Shown: piece after piece, positions 15,947 through 24,519 of the stretch
Numbering within the stretch: position 1 is the first letter of the stretch
Layout: each line of letters begins with the position of its first letter
DNA from: Subtercola sp.
GTDB taxonomy: Bacteria; Actinomycetota; Actinomycetes; Actinomycetales; Microbacteriaceae
Assembly (NCBI GenBank): GCA_025463765.1
Contig: JAODBC010000070.1
Span: 1 to 40,122, forward strand
Length of the DNA stretch: 40,122 bases
Reading direction: 5' to 3'
Made by a program: the position numbers and the translations under genes
The notes under the pieces: model-generated
Told to the model about the DNA's origin: nothing
What the model saw: only the letters and a program-made list of their open reading frames with translations
The model's database searches: none

Positions 15947-16885
15947 ATGTCTGAATTAGAATCCGTCGACGAACTGGCCCCGATCGACGTCTCTGCAACG
16001 CGCGCTCGAGTGGCCGCGCACCTCGTCGGCCGCGAGCGTGAGCTCGAGTTGACGCTCGCCGCGGTCGCGGCAGGGCGCGACATCGTGCTCGAAGGCCCAC
16101 CCGGCACGAGCAAGACCACGATGCTGAAGGCCATCACCGAGGAGTGGGGCATTCCGCTGCTCTTCGTCGAAGGCAACGCCGATCTGACGCCCGCGAAACT
16201 CGTCGGGCACCACAACCCCGCTCGGGTGCTGCGCGAAGACTACAACGCCGACAACTTCGTCGCGGGCCCGCTGGTCGAAGCCATGCGCGAGGGCGGCTTT
16301 CTCTACATCGAAGAGTTCAACCGTGCCCCAGAAGACACGTTGAACACGCTGCTCACGGCGATGGCCGACCGCGCGATCGCTATTCCGCGCGTCGGCACCG
16401 TCATCGCCAAGCCGACCTTCCGCGTCATCGCGTCGATGAACCCCTACGATAACGTCGGCACCACCCGGCTCTCGACGAGCGTGCACGACCGGCTGAACCG
16501 ACTCTCGGTCGACTACCAAGACGCCGCCGCCGAAGAGGGAATCGTACGGCTGCGCACCGGCGCGAGCGGCCCGCTGGCCGACCGGCTCATCCCCGATGCC
16601 GTCGCCGTCACTCGCATGACGCGCGAGCATCAGGATGTTCGGCAGGGCTCGAGCGTACGCGGAGCCATCGACTGCGTGCTGGTCGGGCTGCAGCTCGCCG
16701 TTCTGCGCGGCATCGACGACCCGACCGACGAGCGCTACCCCGAGCTCGTCTACGACGCGATGATTCTGTCGCTGTCGGGGCGCATCCACCTCGACGAGTC
16801 TGTCGAGCTGACACCCGAAGCGGTACTGCGCGAGATCTGGGAAGACCACTTCATTCTGCTTCCCGCCGCGGCCGATCCCGGCTGA
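15947..16885 (+). CDS. MoxR-type AAA+ ATPase in the mycofactocin operon (MadB-like)
   Basis: A 312-residue AAA+ ATPase of the MoxR class. Walker A is GPPGTSKT (50-57) and Walker B is FLYIEE (118-123). RVIASMNPYDNVGT is the sensor 1 region, and the arginine finger lies near VHDRLNRL. MoxR ATPases work with VWA-domain partners as maturation chaperones that insert cofactors or metals, and the next gene encodes such a partner. It sits between mftC and mftD with gaps of 6 bases on both sides. MoxR/VWA pairs linked to mycofactocin are, as I recall, named MadB/MadC, so this is probably that system. The client could be a mycofactocin-dependent dehydrogenase, but none is visible in the window. Confidence 0.9.
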   Translation: MSELESVDELAPIDVSATRARVAAHLVGRERELELTLAAVAAGRDIVLEGPPGTSKTTMLKAITEEWGIPLLFVEGNADLTPAKLVGHHNPARVLREDYNADNFVAGPLVEAMREGGFLYIEEFNRAPEDTLNTLLTAMADRAIAIPRVGTVIAKPTFRVIASMNPYDNVGTTRLSTSVHDRLNRLSVDYQDAAAEEGIVRLRTGASGPLADRLIPDAVAVTRMTREHQDVRQGSSVRGAIDCVLVGLQLAVLRGIDDPTDERYPELVYDAMILSLSGRIHLDESVELTPEAVLREIWEDHFILLPAAADPG

Positions 16886-16891
16886 AGAGAA

Positions 16892-17872
16892 GTGGCCATC
16901 GATTCTCCCATCACCCGCAAGTCGGGAATGGGCAAAGCGCGCACCCTGCGTCCGCTCTCACGCAAGCCGAAAAAGCTCGACGCCGAACCGACCGTGTTCG
17001 AGTCGAAGCCCGGCGCGGGAGGCCCCGTTTTTCGCGCGGCGAAACAGGGAGCATCCGCTGCGAAGGGCACCGCCCGCGGTTCGGCCGACCCGACATCGAC
17101 CGACGACGAGGGTGAACTCGAGCTGGCCGTCGCGGCCGAGGTGCCGGGCGACTCGGCTGCGCGCTCACTCGCTCGTCAGATCACCGCGCGCCTGGCGATT
17201 CCGCGGCCGAAACAGAACGCCCAGGCCAAACGCGGCAGCGGGTCGCTCGCCAGCCTGCCCTACCGGGGCGGGTCAGATGAGATCGACCTCGACAAGACGA
17301 TCGAGATGCTCGCCGAGCATCCGGTGCCCGACGACGAAGACATCATCGTGCGCGACCGAGTGCGCACGAAACGCTCTGTGGTCTTGGCTGTGGACGTCTC
17401 GGGCTCGATGAAGGGCGACCGCCTACAGTCGGCGGCGGCCACCGTTGGCGCCGTCGCGGCCGAATTGCAGAACGACGCCCTCTCGGTGATCGCCTTCTGG
17501 TCAGACGCGGCCGTGCTGCTGAACCTCGGCCAGCCCGTGAAGCCGATGGAGCTGCTCGATTCGATACTGCGAATGCCCGCCAGGGGCCTGACGAACGTGT
17601 CGTTTCCGCTCGAGCTCGCCGCCCGGCAGCTCGCCCGAGTGCCGGCGCGGGATGCCCGAGTGATTCTGTTGTCGGATTGCGTGCACAACGCCGGCCCCGA
17701 CCCGCGCATCGTCGCCGCGCGGCTGCCCCGGCTCGACGTGCTCATCGACGTGAGCGCAGAGAAAGACATCGAGCTCGGTCGCGAGCTCGCCTCGGCCGGG
17801 CACGGCACCGCCCGGCTGGTTCACACCTATCGCGATGTGGCGCCCGCCCTCAGCGCCATCTTCCACTCCTGA
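16892..17872 (+). CDS. VWA-domain partner of the MoxR ATPase (MadC-like)
   Basis: A 326-residue cytoplasmic protein. Residues 1-160 are hydrophilic and probably flexible. The von Willebrand A domain follows, with the metal-ion adhesion motif DVSGSM at 168-173, a later GLTNV threonine and the LLSDCVHN aspartate. VWA proteins paired with MoxR ATPases recruit the client protein. The GTG at 16892 lies 6 bases after the MoxR stop with a purine-rich GAAGAGA ahead. No membrane segment is evident. A short hairpin-like sequence (CGCG-CTC with GAG-CGCG, 17877-17895) follows the stop before mftD. Confidence 0.88.
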   Translation: MAIDSPITRKSGMGKARTLRPLSRKPKKLDAEPTVFESKPGAGGPVFRAAKQGASAAKGTARGSADPTSTDDEGELELAVAAEVPGDSAARSLARQITARLAIPRPKQNAQAKRGSGSLASLPYRGGSDEIDLDKTIEMLAEHPVPDDEDIIVRDRVRTKRSVVLAVDVSGSMKGDRLQSAAATVGAVAAELQNDALSVIAFWSDAAVLLNLGQPVKPMELLDSILRMPARGLTNVSFPLELAARQLARVPARDARVILLSDCVHNAGPDPRIVAARLPRLDVLIDVSAEKDIELGRELASAGHGTARLVHTYRDVAPALSAIFHS

Positions 17873-17952
17873 GCCGCGCGTCTCTTCAGAGCGCGACTCA
17901 TCTACCCTTTCAGACCCGAACACAGCACACGAATACAAGGAGACACGACCAC

Positions 17953-19152
17953 ATGGCTAAGAATGCCTGGTTCGAAACCGTCGCAGAAGCGCAGCGGCGC
18001 GCCAAGAAGAGACTGCCCAGCTCGGTGTACGGCGCCCTCGTCGCCGGCTCGGAGAGGGGAATCACCTATAACGACAACATGAAGGCCTTCTCAGAGATCG
18101 GGCTCGCCCCGCACGTCGCCGGCCACAAGGCCGAACGCGACTTGAGCACCTCGGTGATGGGCATTCCCATCTCGCTGCCCGTCATCGTCTCGCCCACCGG
18201 CGTGCAGGCGGTGCACCCTGACGGCGAGGTGGCGGTGGCCCGGGCATCCGCCAACCGCGGCACCATCATGGGCTTGAGCTCGTTCGCGTCGAAGCCGGTC
18301 GAGGCCGTCGCCGAGGCGAACCCGAACACGTTCTTTCAGATGTATTGGAGCGGAACCCGCGAGGCCATGGTGCAGCGCATGGAGCGGGCGAAGGCGGCCG
18401 GCGCCAAGGGTCTCATCTCGACCCTCGACTGGTCGTTCTCGAACGGTCGCGACTGGGGCAGCCCCACCATCCCTGAGCGCATGAGCCTCAAGACGGCGAT
18501 CTCGTTCGCCCCGAATGTGCTGCCGCACCCGAAATGGCTGCTCACCTTCGCCAAGTCGGGTCGCATTCCCGACCTCACCGCCCCGAACCTCACCCCGCCC
18601 GGCGGCGAAGCGCCCACCTTCTTCGGCGCCTACTATGAGTGGATGCAGACCCCGCCGCCCTCGTGGGAAGACGTCGCGTGGCTGCGCGAGACCTGGGGAG
18701 GCCCGTTCATGCTGAAGGGCGTCTCGCGGGTCGACGACGCTCACCGCGCCGTCGATGCCGGCGTGACGGCGATCTCGGTGTCGAACCACGGCGGCAACAA
18801 CCTCGACGCAACACCCGCGACCATCCGGGTGCTGCCGTCGGTGGCTGCGGCGGTCGGCGATCAGATCGAGGTGCTGCTCGACGGCGGAATCCGCCGCGGC
18901 AGCGACGTCGCCAAGGCACTCGCTCTCGGTGCCCGCGCCGTGATGATCGGCCGCGCCTACCTGTGGGGCCTGGCTGCGAACGGCCAGGCCGGAGTCGAGA
19001 ACGTCTTCGACATTCTGCGCGGCGGGCTCGACTCGGCCGTGCTCGGCCTCGGGCACTCGAACATCCACGAGCTCAACCGCGAAGACCTCGTGATTCCGTT
19101 CGACTTCGAGAAGACGCTCGGCGGGTCGCACCCGCTCATTCCCGCGAAGTGA
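17953..19152 (+). CDS. mftD: Mycofactocin FMN-dependent oxidoreductase MftD
   Basis: A 399-residue FMN enzyme of the lactate/glycolate oxidase family. The catalytic His is H279 in SNHGGNN. DGGIRRGSDVAKALALGARA is the phosphate-binding segment near 311-330. In mycofactocin synthesis MftD oxidatively deaminates the cyclised Val-Tyr product to give premycofactocin. SNHGGNN replaces the SNHGGRQ found in true lactate dehydrogenases, which fits this role. AAGGAGA (17937-17943) gives a strong ribosome-binding site. The 80-base gap upstream is the largest inside the operon. The stop overlaps mftE by four bases (GTGA). Confidence 0.94.
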   Translation: MAKNAWFETVAEAQRRAKKRLPSSVYGALVAGSERGITYNDNMKAFSEIGLAPHVAGHKAERDLSTSVMGIPISLPVIVSPTGVQAVHPDGEVAVARASANRGTIMGLSSFASKPVEAVAEANPNTFFQMYWSGTREAMVQRMERAKAAGAKGLISTLDWSFSNGRDWGSPTIPERMSLKTAISFAPNVLPHPKWLLTFAKSGRIPDLTAPNLTPPGGEAPTFFGAYYEWMQTPPPSWEDVAWLRETWGGPFMLKGVSRVDDAHRAVDAGVTAISVSNHGGNNLDATPATIRVLPSVAAAVGDQIEVLLDGGIRRGSDVAKALALGARAVMIGRAYLWGLAANGQAGVENVFDILRGGLDSAVLGLGHSNIHELNREDLVIPFDFEKTLGGSHPLIPAK

Positions 19153-20051
19153 GCGAAGCCGGCCGGCGCGATCTGGCGACCCTCTCGGTGACGACGCTCG
19201 GCGTCGGCGCCGAGGGGGCGGAGGGTCTGGGGGCAACGGATGCCCGGCCGACCGTGCTCGTACCGACCGGTTCGACCGAGCAGCACGGGCCGCATCTGCC
19301 GTTCGGCACCGACACCGTGATCGCGGCGGCGGTTGCGAGTGCTGTGGCTGAGCGGCTCAACGCGGCTGCAGGCACCGTAGGCAACGGCGCAGGTGGTGGC
19401 GCAGGTGGCGCCGCATCCGGTGCTACCGAGACTGCCGCCGCAGAGACCCGCGCCTCCGGCTCTGGTGCCCCGTGTTTCGTAGTCGCACCGGCTCTGCCCT
19501 ACGGCGCGAGCGGCGAACACCAGCCCTTCGCCGGAACCGTGTCGATCGGCCACGACGCCCTGAAGGTCGTGCTCGTCGAACTGGTGCGCTCGCTCTCCAC
19601 GTGGGCCGGGCGCATCGTGTTCGTCAACGGGCACGGCGGCAACGTTCCTTCGCTCATGGAGGCGGTGATGGCCATGATCGGCGAGCAGCACAGCGTGTCG
19701 TGGGTGACGTGCAGCGCTCCGCTGGCCCAGTCGCCCATCGACCCCGCCACCGATTCGCATGCCGGCCGCATCGAGACGTCGCTTCTGCTGCACCTCGCAC
19801 CGAGCGCCGTCGACATGGCGGTCGCGGCGCCGGGTAACACGGGTGCTCTCGGCACCCTGCTGCCCATCATGCGCACCGGAGGAGTCGCGGCTGTCTCACC
19901 GAACGGAGTGCTCGGCGACCCGACGGGCGCCACCGCGGCCGAAGGCGCCGAATTTTTCGAGGCGATCGTGTCGTCGGTGGCCGACCTGATCGCCGGCGGT
20001 GCGACGGATTCCCGCGGGCGCCTCATCGCGCGACAGAGCACACCAGCGTGA
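19149..20051 (+). CDS. mftE: Mycofactocin precursor peptidase MftE (creatininase family), with insertion
   Basis: A 300-residue creatininase-fold metalloprotease. The metal-binding start GSTEQHGPHLPFGTD supplies E44, H46 and D55, with H124 in GASGEHQPF and a later Glu in HAGRIETSL. It cuts the modified MftA to release the C-terminal Val-Tyr derived core. The GTG at 19149 overlaps the mftD stop (GTGA); the reading frame is open far upstream, but that part is only the shadow of mftD. Residues of about 72-107 form a Gly/Ala/Thr-rich low-complexity stretch between the NAA and CFVVAPALPYG segments. The usual enzyme passes almost directly from one to the other, so this copy is longer than normal. 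Confidence 0.92.
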   Translation: MSEAGRRDLATLSVTTLGVGAEGAEGLGATDARPTVLVPTGSTEQHGPHLPFGTDTVIAAAVASAVAERLNAAAGTVGNGAGGGAGGAASGATETAAAETRASGSGAPCFVVAPALPYGASGEHQPFAGTVSIGHDALKVVLVELVRSLSTWAGRIVFVNGHGGNVPSLMEAVMAMIGEQHSVSWVTCSAPLAQSPIDPATDSHAGRIETSLLLHLAPSAVDMAVAAPGNTGALGTLLPIMRTGGVAAVSPNGVLGDPTGATAAEGAEFFEAIVSSVADLIAGGATDSRGRLIARQSTPA

Positions 20052-21661
20052 GCGTGCCACCCGCGCCGGCCGGCGCGTCTGCTCTGCCCGTCGGCTTCAC
20101 CGTCGCACTGAACCACCGCGTTCGGGTGAAAGAGAACGGCCGCGTGCTCGTCGGCGGCTCGCCGACCCGGGTGCTCTACCTCACCGAGGCGGCTCAGCGC
20201 CTCTTCGTGGGCCGAAACCTTGCGGTGACAAGCGCCGCTTCGCGCTCCCTGGTCAACCGGCTGCTCGACGCGGCGATGGCCGAGCCCATCGAAGAGACGC
20301 TGCCCGAGTTCGGTACCGACGCCTTCACCTGGGTCGTTCCGGTGCGCGACCGGCCTGCTGCGCTCGAGCGTCTGCTGCGGAGCCTCGGCCACGGGCATCC
20401 GGTCGTCGTCGTCGACGACGACTCGAAAGAACCGGCGGCCGTCGAAGAAGTGGCTCGGGCATTCGGCGCGCGCTACCTTCACCTCGACGTCAACGTCGGC
20501 CCGGGCGGTGCACGCAATGCCGGGCTGGCTGTCGTCGAGACTTCGTTCGTGGGGTTCGTCGACTCCGACATCGTGATCGAACCGGGCGCCGCCGAGATTC
20601 TACTGAAGCACTTCGTCGACGACCACGTGGCGCTCGCCTGCCCGCGGGTGCTCGCCCTGCCCGAACCCGGCGGAACCGGCTGGATCGCCCTCTACGAAGA
20701 GGCCCGCTCGTCGCTCGACCTCGGTCGTCGGCCTGCCACCGTGCGGCCGCGCTCCGAGGTGTCGTGGGTGCCGAGCGCCTGCCTGGTTGCACGCGTCTCG
20801 GCTCTCGGCGGCAGGTCAGCAGGCGGCGAGTCAGTCGGCGGCGGGTCAGTCGGCGGCGGGTCAGTCGGCGGCGAGTCAGGCGGCGGCGAGTCGGCAGGCG
20901 GCGACGCATTCACCCGCGCTGGCGCCGCTTCGGTCTCTGCTCCCGATTCGGCCACCGCCACCGCGCCCCCTGCCCCGGCCGAGGGCGCCGCCTCCCCCGC
21001 GGGCTTCGCGGCCGAGCTGCGCGTCGGTGAAGACGTCGACCTCGTCTGGCGGCTCGCCGAGGCCGGCTGGCGGGTGCGCTACGAACCCGCCGCCACCGTG
21101 CGTCATGAGCACCGCACCGAACTCGGCGACTGGATGCTGCGCAAGGCGGTCTACGGCACCGGGTCGCTCGAGCTCGGCCGCCGCCATCCGCACGACATCG
21201 CGCCGGTCATCCTCGCGCCCTGGAGCGCCGCTCTCGTCGCAGCGGTGCTCGCCCAGCGCAGCTGGTCGCTGCCCGTCGCAGCCGGCCTCTTCGTGTATGC
21301 CGCCGTCGGCATACGTCGCAAGCTCGCGAATAGCAGCCACCCCACCCGGCTCGCTCTGACACTGACGGCGCAGGGTTCATCGGCCGCGCTCTCGCAAGGA
21401 ATGGCTCTGCTGCTTCGGCACTGGTGGCCGCTCACCCTGGTCGGCTGCCTTTTCTCGAAGCGCCTGCGCCGCGCCGCAGTCGTGGCCGGCGTCGTCGATG
21501 CGGCCATCGAGTGGGTGCGAACGGATGCCCGGCTCGACCCGTTGCGTTTCGCCGTCGCCCGGCGACTCGACGATCTCGCGTATGGCGGTGGAGTGTGGTT
21601 CAGCGCCCTCAGAGGCCGCTCGGCCCGTGCCCTTCTGCCCGACATTCGCCGCAAGCGCTGA
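20048..21661 (+). CDS. mftF: Mycofactocin glycosyltransferase MftF, with repeat insertion
   Basis: A 537-residue family 2 glycosyltransferase that adds beta-1,4-linked glucose units to premycofactocin. The nucleotide-sugar domain starts at FTWVVPVRDRPAALERLL, followed by VVVVDDDS and GARNAGL. The FVDSDIVIEPG segment contains the D-x-D. RVGEDVDLVWRLAEAGWRVRYEP is the conserved acceptor-side motif. The C-terminus has hydrophobic helices (about 390-460). Before RVGEDVDLVWRL is an insertion of about 65 residues: Gly/Ser repeats from a 15-base tandem repeat, then an Ala/Pro-rich part. The GTG at 20048 overlaps mftE by four bases. This is the last biosynthetic gene. Confidence 0.94.
   Translation: MSVPPAPAGASALPVGFTVALNHRVRVKENGRVLVGGSPTRVLYLTEAAQRLFVGRNLAVTSAASRSLVNRLLDAAMAEPIEETLPEFGTDAFTWVVPVRDRPAALERLLRSLGHGHPVVVVDDDSKEPAAVEEVARAFGARYLHLDVNVGPGGARNAGLAVVETSFVGFVDSDIVIEPGAAEILLKHFVDDHVALACPRVLALPEPGGTGWIALYEEARSSLDLGRRPATVRPRSEVSWVPSACLVARVSALGGRSAGGESVGGGSVGGGSVGGESGGGESAGGDAFTRAGAASVSAPDSATATAPPAPAEGAASPAGFAAELRVGEDVDLVWRLAEAGWRVRYEPAATVRHEHRTELGDWMLRKAVYGTGSLELGRRHPHDIAPVILAPWSAALVAAVLAQRSWSLPVAAGLFVYAAVGIRRKLANSSHPTRLALTLTAQGSSAALSQGMALLLRHWWPLTLVGCLFSKRLRRAAVVAGVVDAAIEWVRTDARLDPLRFAVARRLDDLAYGGGVWFSALRGRSARALLPDIRRKR
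20816..20905 (+). repeat. 15-base tandem repeat (6 copies) inside mftF
   Basis: Six consecutive 15-base units of the type TCAGTCGGCGGCGGG, with one to four changes between copies. Each unit encodes Ser-(Ala/Val/Gly)-Gly-Gly-(Glu/Gly/Asp). The unit length is a multiple of three, so copy-number change keeps the frame. The repeat falls in a surface loop before the GEDVDLVW motif. Confidence 0.92.
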
Positions 21662-21704
21662 GCCTACGATCGATACAATCGAATAGAGTCGATACTGTCT
21701 GACA

Positions 21705-21720
21705 CCTACCTAGCCGTAGG
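21705..21720 (+). promoter_or_regulatory. Inverted repeat upstream of the first hydroxylase gene
   Basis: CCTAC-CTAGCC-GTAGG is a perfect 5-base inverted repeat ending 20 bases before the hydroxylase ATG. Upstream (21668-21696) CGAT/TCGATA-type motifs recur several times and include TACAAT, a possible -10. No -35 fits. The 79-base gap may hold a separate promoter for the aromatic genes, or they may be read from the mft operon. Confidence 0.35.
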
Positions 21721-21740
21721 AGAACTCAAAGGACTGATCA

Positions 21741-23573
21741 ATGGCGACCTTCGACGATGGCATAGCAGAGACGGCTCTGCCCGATGCCGGCGTAGTGCAC
21801 ACCGATGTACTGATCGTCGGTTCGGGGCCGGCCGGGGCATCCGCTGCCCTCGCCCTGTCGACGCTCGGCATCGCGAACACGATGATCACGAAATATCGCT
21901 GGACCGCCAACACTCCGCGTGCACACATCACCAACCAGCGCGCGATGGAGTTCTTTCGCGACATGGGCATCGAACAGCAGGTCATCGCCGACTCGACCCC
22001 GCACGAGCTGATCGGCGACACGGTGTTCTGCACCTCGATCGCCGGCGAGGAGATCGGGCGCATTCTCACCTGGGGCACGCACCCGGCGCGGCACGCCGAC
22101 TATGTGCTCGCCTCGCCCACGCTGAACTGCGACATTCCGCAGAACTACCTCGAGCCGATTCTCGTCAAGAACGCCACGATGCGGGGAACGCAGACGCGCT
22201 TCTCGAGCGAGTACCTCAGTCACAGCCAAGACGACGAAGGCGTGACCACGCGAGTACTCGACCGGGTGACCGGCACCGAGTACACCGTGCGGTCGAAGTA
22301 TCTGATCGGGGCCGACGGAGCACGCTCGAAGGTGGCCGCCGACATCGACCTGCCGATGGAAGGGGCGATGGATATCGCCGGCTCGATGAACATCACCTTC
22401 ACGGCCGACATCGCCGAATTGGTGGGGCACCGACCATCCGTTCTGTACTGGGTTGTTCAGCCAGGGTCGAACGTCGGCGGCATCGGCGCGGGGCTGGTTC
22501 GCATGGTGCGACCCTGGAACGAGTGGCTCATCGTATGGGGCTACGACATCGACGGCCCCGAGCCGGTCGTCGACACCGCAGCCGCGACGCAGATCGTGCG
22601 CAATCTGCTCGGCATGCCCGACCTTGATGTCGAGATCACCGGAACCTCGATCTGGGGTAACAACGAGATGTACGCCACGCGGCTGCAGAAGGGCCGCGTC
22701 TTCTGCTCGGGAGACGCCGTGCATCGGCACCCGCCGAGCAATGGGCTGGGCTCGAACACATCGGTGCAAGACGCCTACAACCTCGCCTGGAAACTCGCCG
22801 CGGTCGTGAAGGGTCAGGCAGGCGCGGCCCTGCTCGAGTCATACAGCGCCGAGCGGGCCCCCGTCGCCCGGCAGATCGTGACCCGAGCAAACCAGTCGGG
22901 TCGCGAATTCGGCGAACTGTTCGAGGCGCTCGGCATCACCACGGCGAAGAATGAAGACGAGATGCATGCGGCCATCGAGCAGCGCAAAGAGAATTCGCCG
23001 GCCGGCGCCCTCAAACGCCGGGCCGTTCAACAGGCGATGGAGCTGAAGAACTACGAATTCAACGCTCACGGCGTCGAGATGGGGCAGTTCTATACATCGA
23101 ACGCGGTCGTCTCCGACGGCTCGCCGAAGCCGGCGGATGCCCGCGACCCCGAGCTCTACTACACACCCTCTACCGTGCCCGGTGCGCCGCTGCCGCACGC
23201 CTGGGTGGGCGACACCCGAACGAAGACGTCGACCCTCGATCTCGCCCCGAGCACCCAGTTCACTCTCTTCACCGGCATCACCGGTTCACGCTGGGCCGAG
23301 GCCGCTCCTCGTGTCGCCGACCGGTTCGGTATCACTCTCGGCGCCGTGGTCATCGGGCCGGGTCAGCGGTACACCGACCTCTACTTCGACTGGGCACGGT
23401 TGCGTGAGGTCGGCGAAGACGGCGTCGTACTCGTGCGACCCGACAAAATCGTCGTCTGGCGCTCGATGACCGCCGTCGACGACCCCGAATCCGCCCTCGT
23501 CGAGGCCCTTTCGGCGGTACTGAACCTCAGGGCCGAAGAATCCATTCCGCGAGAAAGCAGTGAGCGAGCATGA
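21741..23573 (+). CDS. FAD-dependent aromatic hydroxylase, TfdB/PheA-type (group A monooxygenase)
   Basis: A 610-residue NAD(P)H- and FAD-dependent phenol hydroxylase. The FAD dinucleotide fold is GSGPAG (27-32), the DG motif is GADGARSKV (190-198) and the third FAD motif is [16 protein letters not shown] (324-339). The thioredoxin-like C-terminal domain runs from about 480. The closest known type is 2,4-dichlorophenol 6-monooxygenase (TfdB) and its relatives. It overlaps the intradiol dioxygenase by four bases (ATGA), so its product is probably a catechol or, more likely, hydroxyquinol; resorcinol or 4-substituted phenols are possible substrates. A paralogue lies at 35665-37473. Substrate choice is inference. 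Confidence 0.9.
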   Translation: MATFDDGIAETALPDAGVVHTDVLIVGSGPAGASAALALSTLGIANTMITKYRWTANTPRAHITNQRAMEFFRDMGIEQQVIADSTPHELIGDTVFCTSIAGEEIGRILTWGTHPARHADYVLASPTLNCDIPQNYLEPILVKNATMRGTQTRFSSEYLSHSQDDEGVTTRVLDRVTGTEYTVRSKYLIGADGARSKVAADIDLPMEGAMDIAGSMNITFTADIAELVGHRPSVLYWVVQPGSNVGGIGAGLVRMVRPWNEWLIVWGYDIDGPEPVVDTAAATQIVRNLLGMPDLDVEITGTSIWGNNEMYATRLQKGRVFCSGDAVHRHPPSNGLGSNTSVQDAYNLAWKLAAVVKGQAGAALLESYSAERAPVARQIVTRANQSGREFGELFEALGITTAKNEDEMHAAIEQRKENSPAGALKRRAVQQAMELKNYEFNAHGVEMGQFYTSNAVVSDGSPKPADARDPELYYTPSTVPGAPLPHAWVGDTRTKTSTLDLAPSTQFTLFTGITGSRWAEAAPRVADRFGITLGAVVIGPGQRYTDLYFDWARLREVGEDGVVLVRPDKIVVWRSMTAVDDPESALVEALSAVLNLRAEESIPRESSERA

Positions 23574-24466
23574 CCATCTCAGACGAGCAAGCCAAACGAG
23601 AGCACGAACTGGTTGAGACCGTGGTCGATTCGTTCGCCGACGCACCGGATGAACGGCTGAAGTTGCTCATGCAGAGCCTCACCCGGCACCTGCACGCCTT
23701 CGTGCGCGAGGTGCGCCTCACCGAACCTGAATGGAACGCGGCGATCGCGTTTCTCACGGCGGCGGGCCACATCACCGACGAGCGCCGACAGGAGTTCGTG
23801 CTGATGTCAGACGTGTTCGGGCTCTCGATGCAGACCGTCGCCGTGAACAACGAGGCCTACGCGAACGCGACCGAAGCCACGGTTTTCGGGCCATTCTTCA
23901 CCGCCGATGCCCCGCTCATCGAGAACGGCGGCGACATCTCGGGCTCAGCGCCCGGCGAGCCCTGCTGGGTGGAGGGTACCGTGAAAGACACGCGCGGCCA
24001 GACCGTGGCCGGGGCGAGAATCGAAGTGTGGGAGGCCGACGAAGACGGCTTCTACGACGTGCAATACGGCGACGACCGGGTCGCCGGCCGCGCCCACCTC
24101 TTTTCTGATGACGCGGGCGAGTTTCGCTTCTGGGGTCTGACGCCGACGCCGTACCCGATTCCTGACGACGGGCCGGTGGGGCAGATGCTGGCGGCGGTGG
24201 GGCGTTCACCCTACCGCGCCTCGCATCTGCACTTCATGGTGACCGCGCCGGGCTTTCGCACGCTCGTGACGCACATCTTCGTCTCGGGTGACGAACTGCT
24301 GGCGCGCGACTCGGTGTTCGGGGTGAAGGAGTCGCTCATCAAAGACTTTGTCGCCCAGCCGGCCGGCACACCGACCCCCGACGGGCGGGAGCTCGGCGAG
24401 CAGAGCTGGACACGCACGCGGTTCGACATCGTGCTCGCGCCCGCCGACGTCACCACGACCCCGTAG
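23570..24466 (+). CDS. Intradiol ring-cleavage dioxygenase, hydroxyquinol 1,2-dioxygenase type
   Basis: A 298-residue non-heme Fe(III) dioxygenase. The four metal ligands are visible as Y162 (DGFYDVQY), Y195 (TPTPYPIP), H219 and H221 (ASHLHFMV). The spacing equals that of the characterised Nocardioides simplex hydroxyquinol dioxygenase, as I recall its Tyr164/Tyr197/His221/His223. An N-terminal helical dimerisation domain covers about 1-105. It would open hydroxyquinol to maleylacetate; a catechol 1,2-dioxygenase is the alternative. It is co-translated with the hydroxylase upstream. A hairpin follows, separating it from the convergent ene-reductase. Confidence 0.9.
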   Translation: MTISDEQAKREHELVETVVDSFADAPDERLKLLMQSLTRHLHAFVREVRLTEPEWNAAIAFLTAAGHITDERRQEFVLMSDVFGLSMQTVAVNNEAYANATEATVFGPFFTADAPLIENGGDISGSAPGEPCWVEGTVKDTRGQTVAGARIEVWEADEDGFYDVQYGDDRVAGRAHLFSDDAGEFRFWGLTPTPYPIPDDGPVGQMLAAVGRSPYRASHLHFMVTAPGFRTLVTHIFVSGDELLARDSVFGVKESLIKDFVAQPAGTPTPDGRELGEQSWTRTRFDIVLAPADVTTTP

Positions 24467-24473
24467 CCTCGCT

Positions 24474-24511
24474 CGAAACGCCGGCGAAGCGCGACTCCGT
24501 ACGCCGTTTCG
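24474..24511. terminator. Hairpin between convergent dioxygenase and ene-reductase genes
   Basis: CGAAACG (24474-24480) and CGTTTCG (24505-24511) form a perfect 7-base stem around a 24-base G/C-rich loop. It sits in the 53-base gap between two converging stop codons, so it may end transcription from both sides. Confidence 0.5.
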
Positions 24512-24519
24512 TAGCGACG

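Noticed and set aside
18639..19148. Long open frame continuing upstream of MftE
   Set aside because: It is the shadow of mftD in another frame, with Arg/Ala-rich composition. MftE family sequence begins at the GTG at 19149.
20816..20905. Regular 15-base repeats that resemble a small repeat array
   Set aside because: They are contiguous without spacers, in frame with mftF and encode a Gly/Ser loop. This is a coding minisatellite, not a CRISPR array.
20490..20909. Antisense open frame rich in Arg/Thr repeats opposite mftF
   Set aside because: It is the complementary reading of the minisatellite and has no ribosome-binding site or family resemblance.
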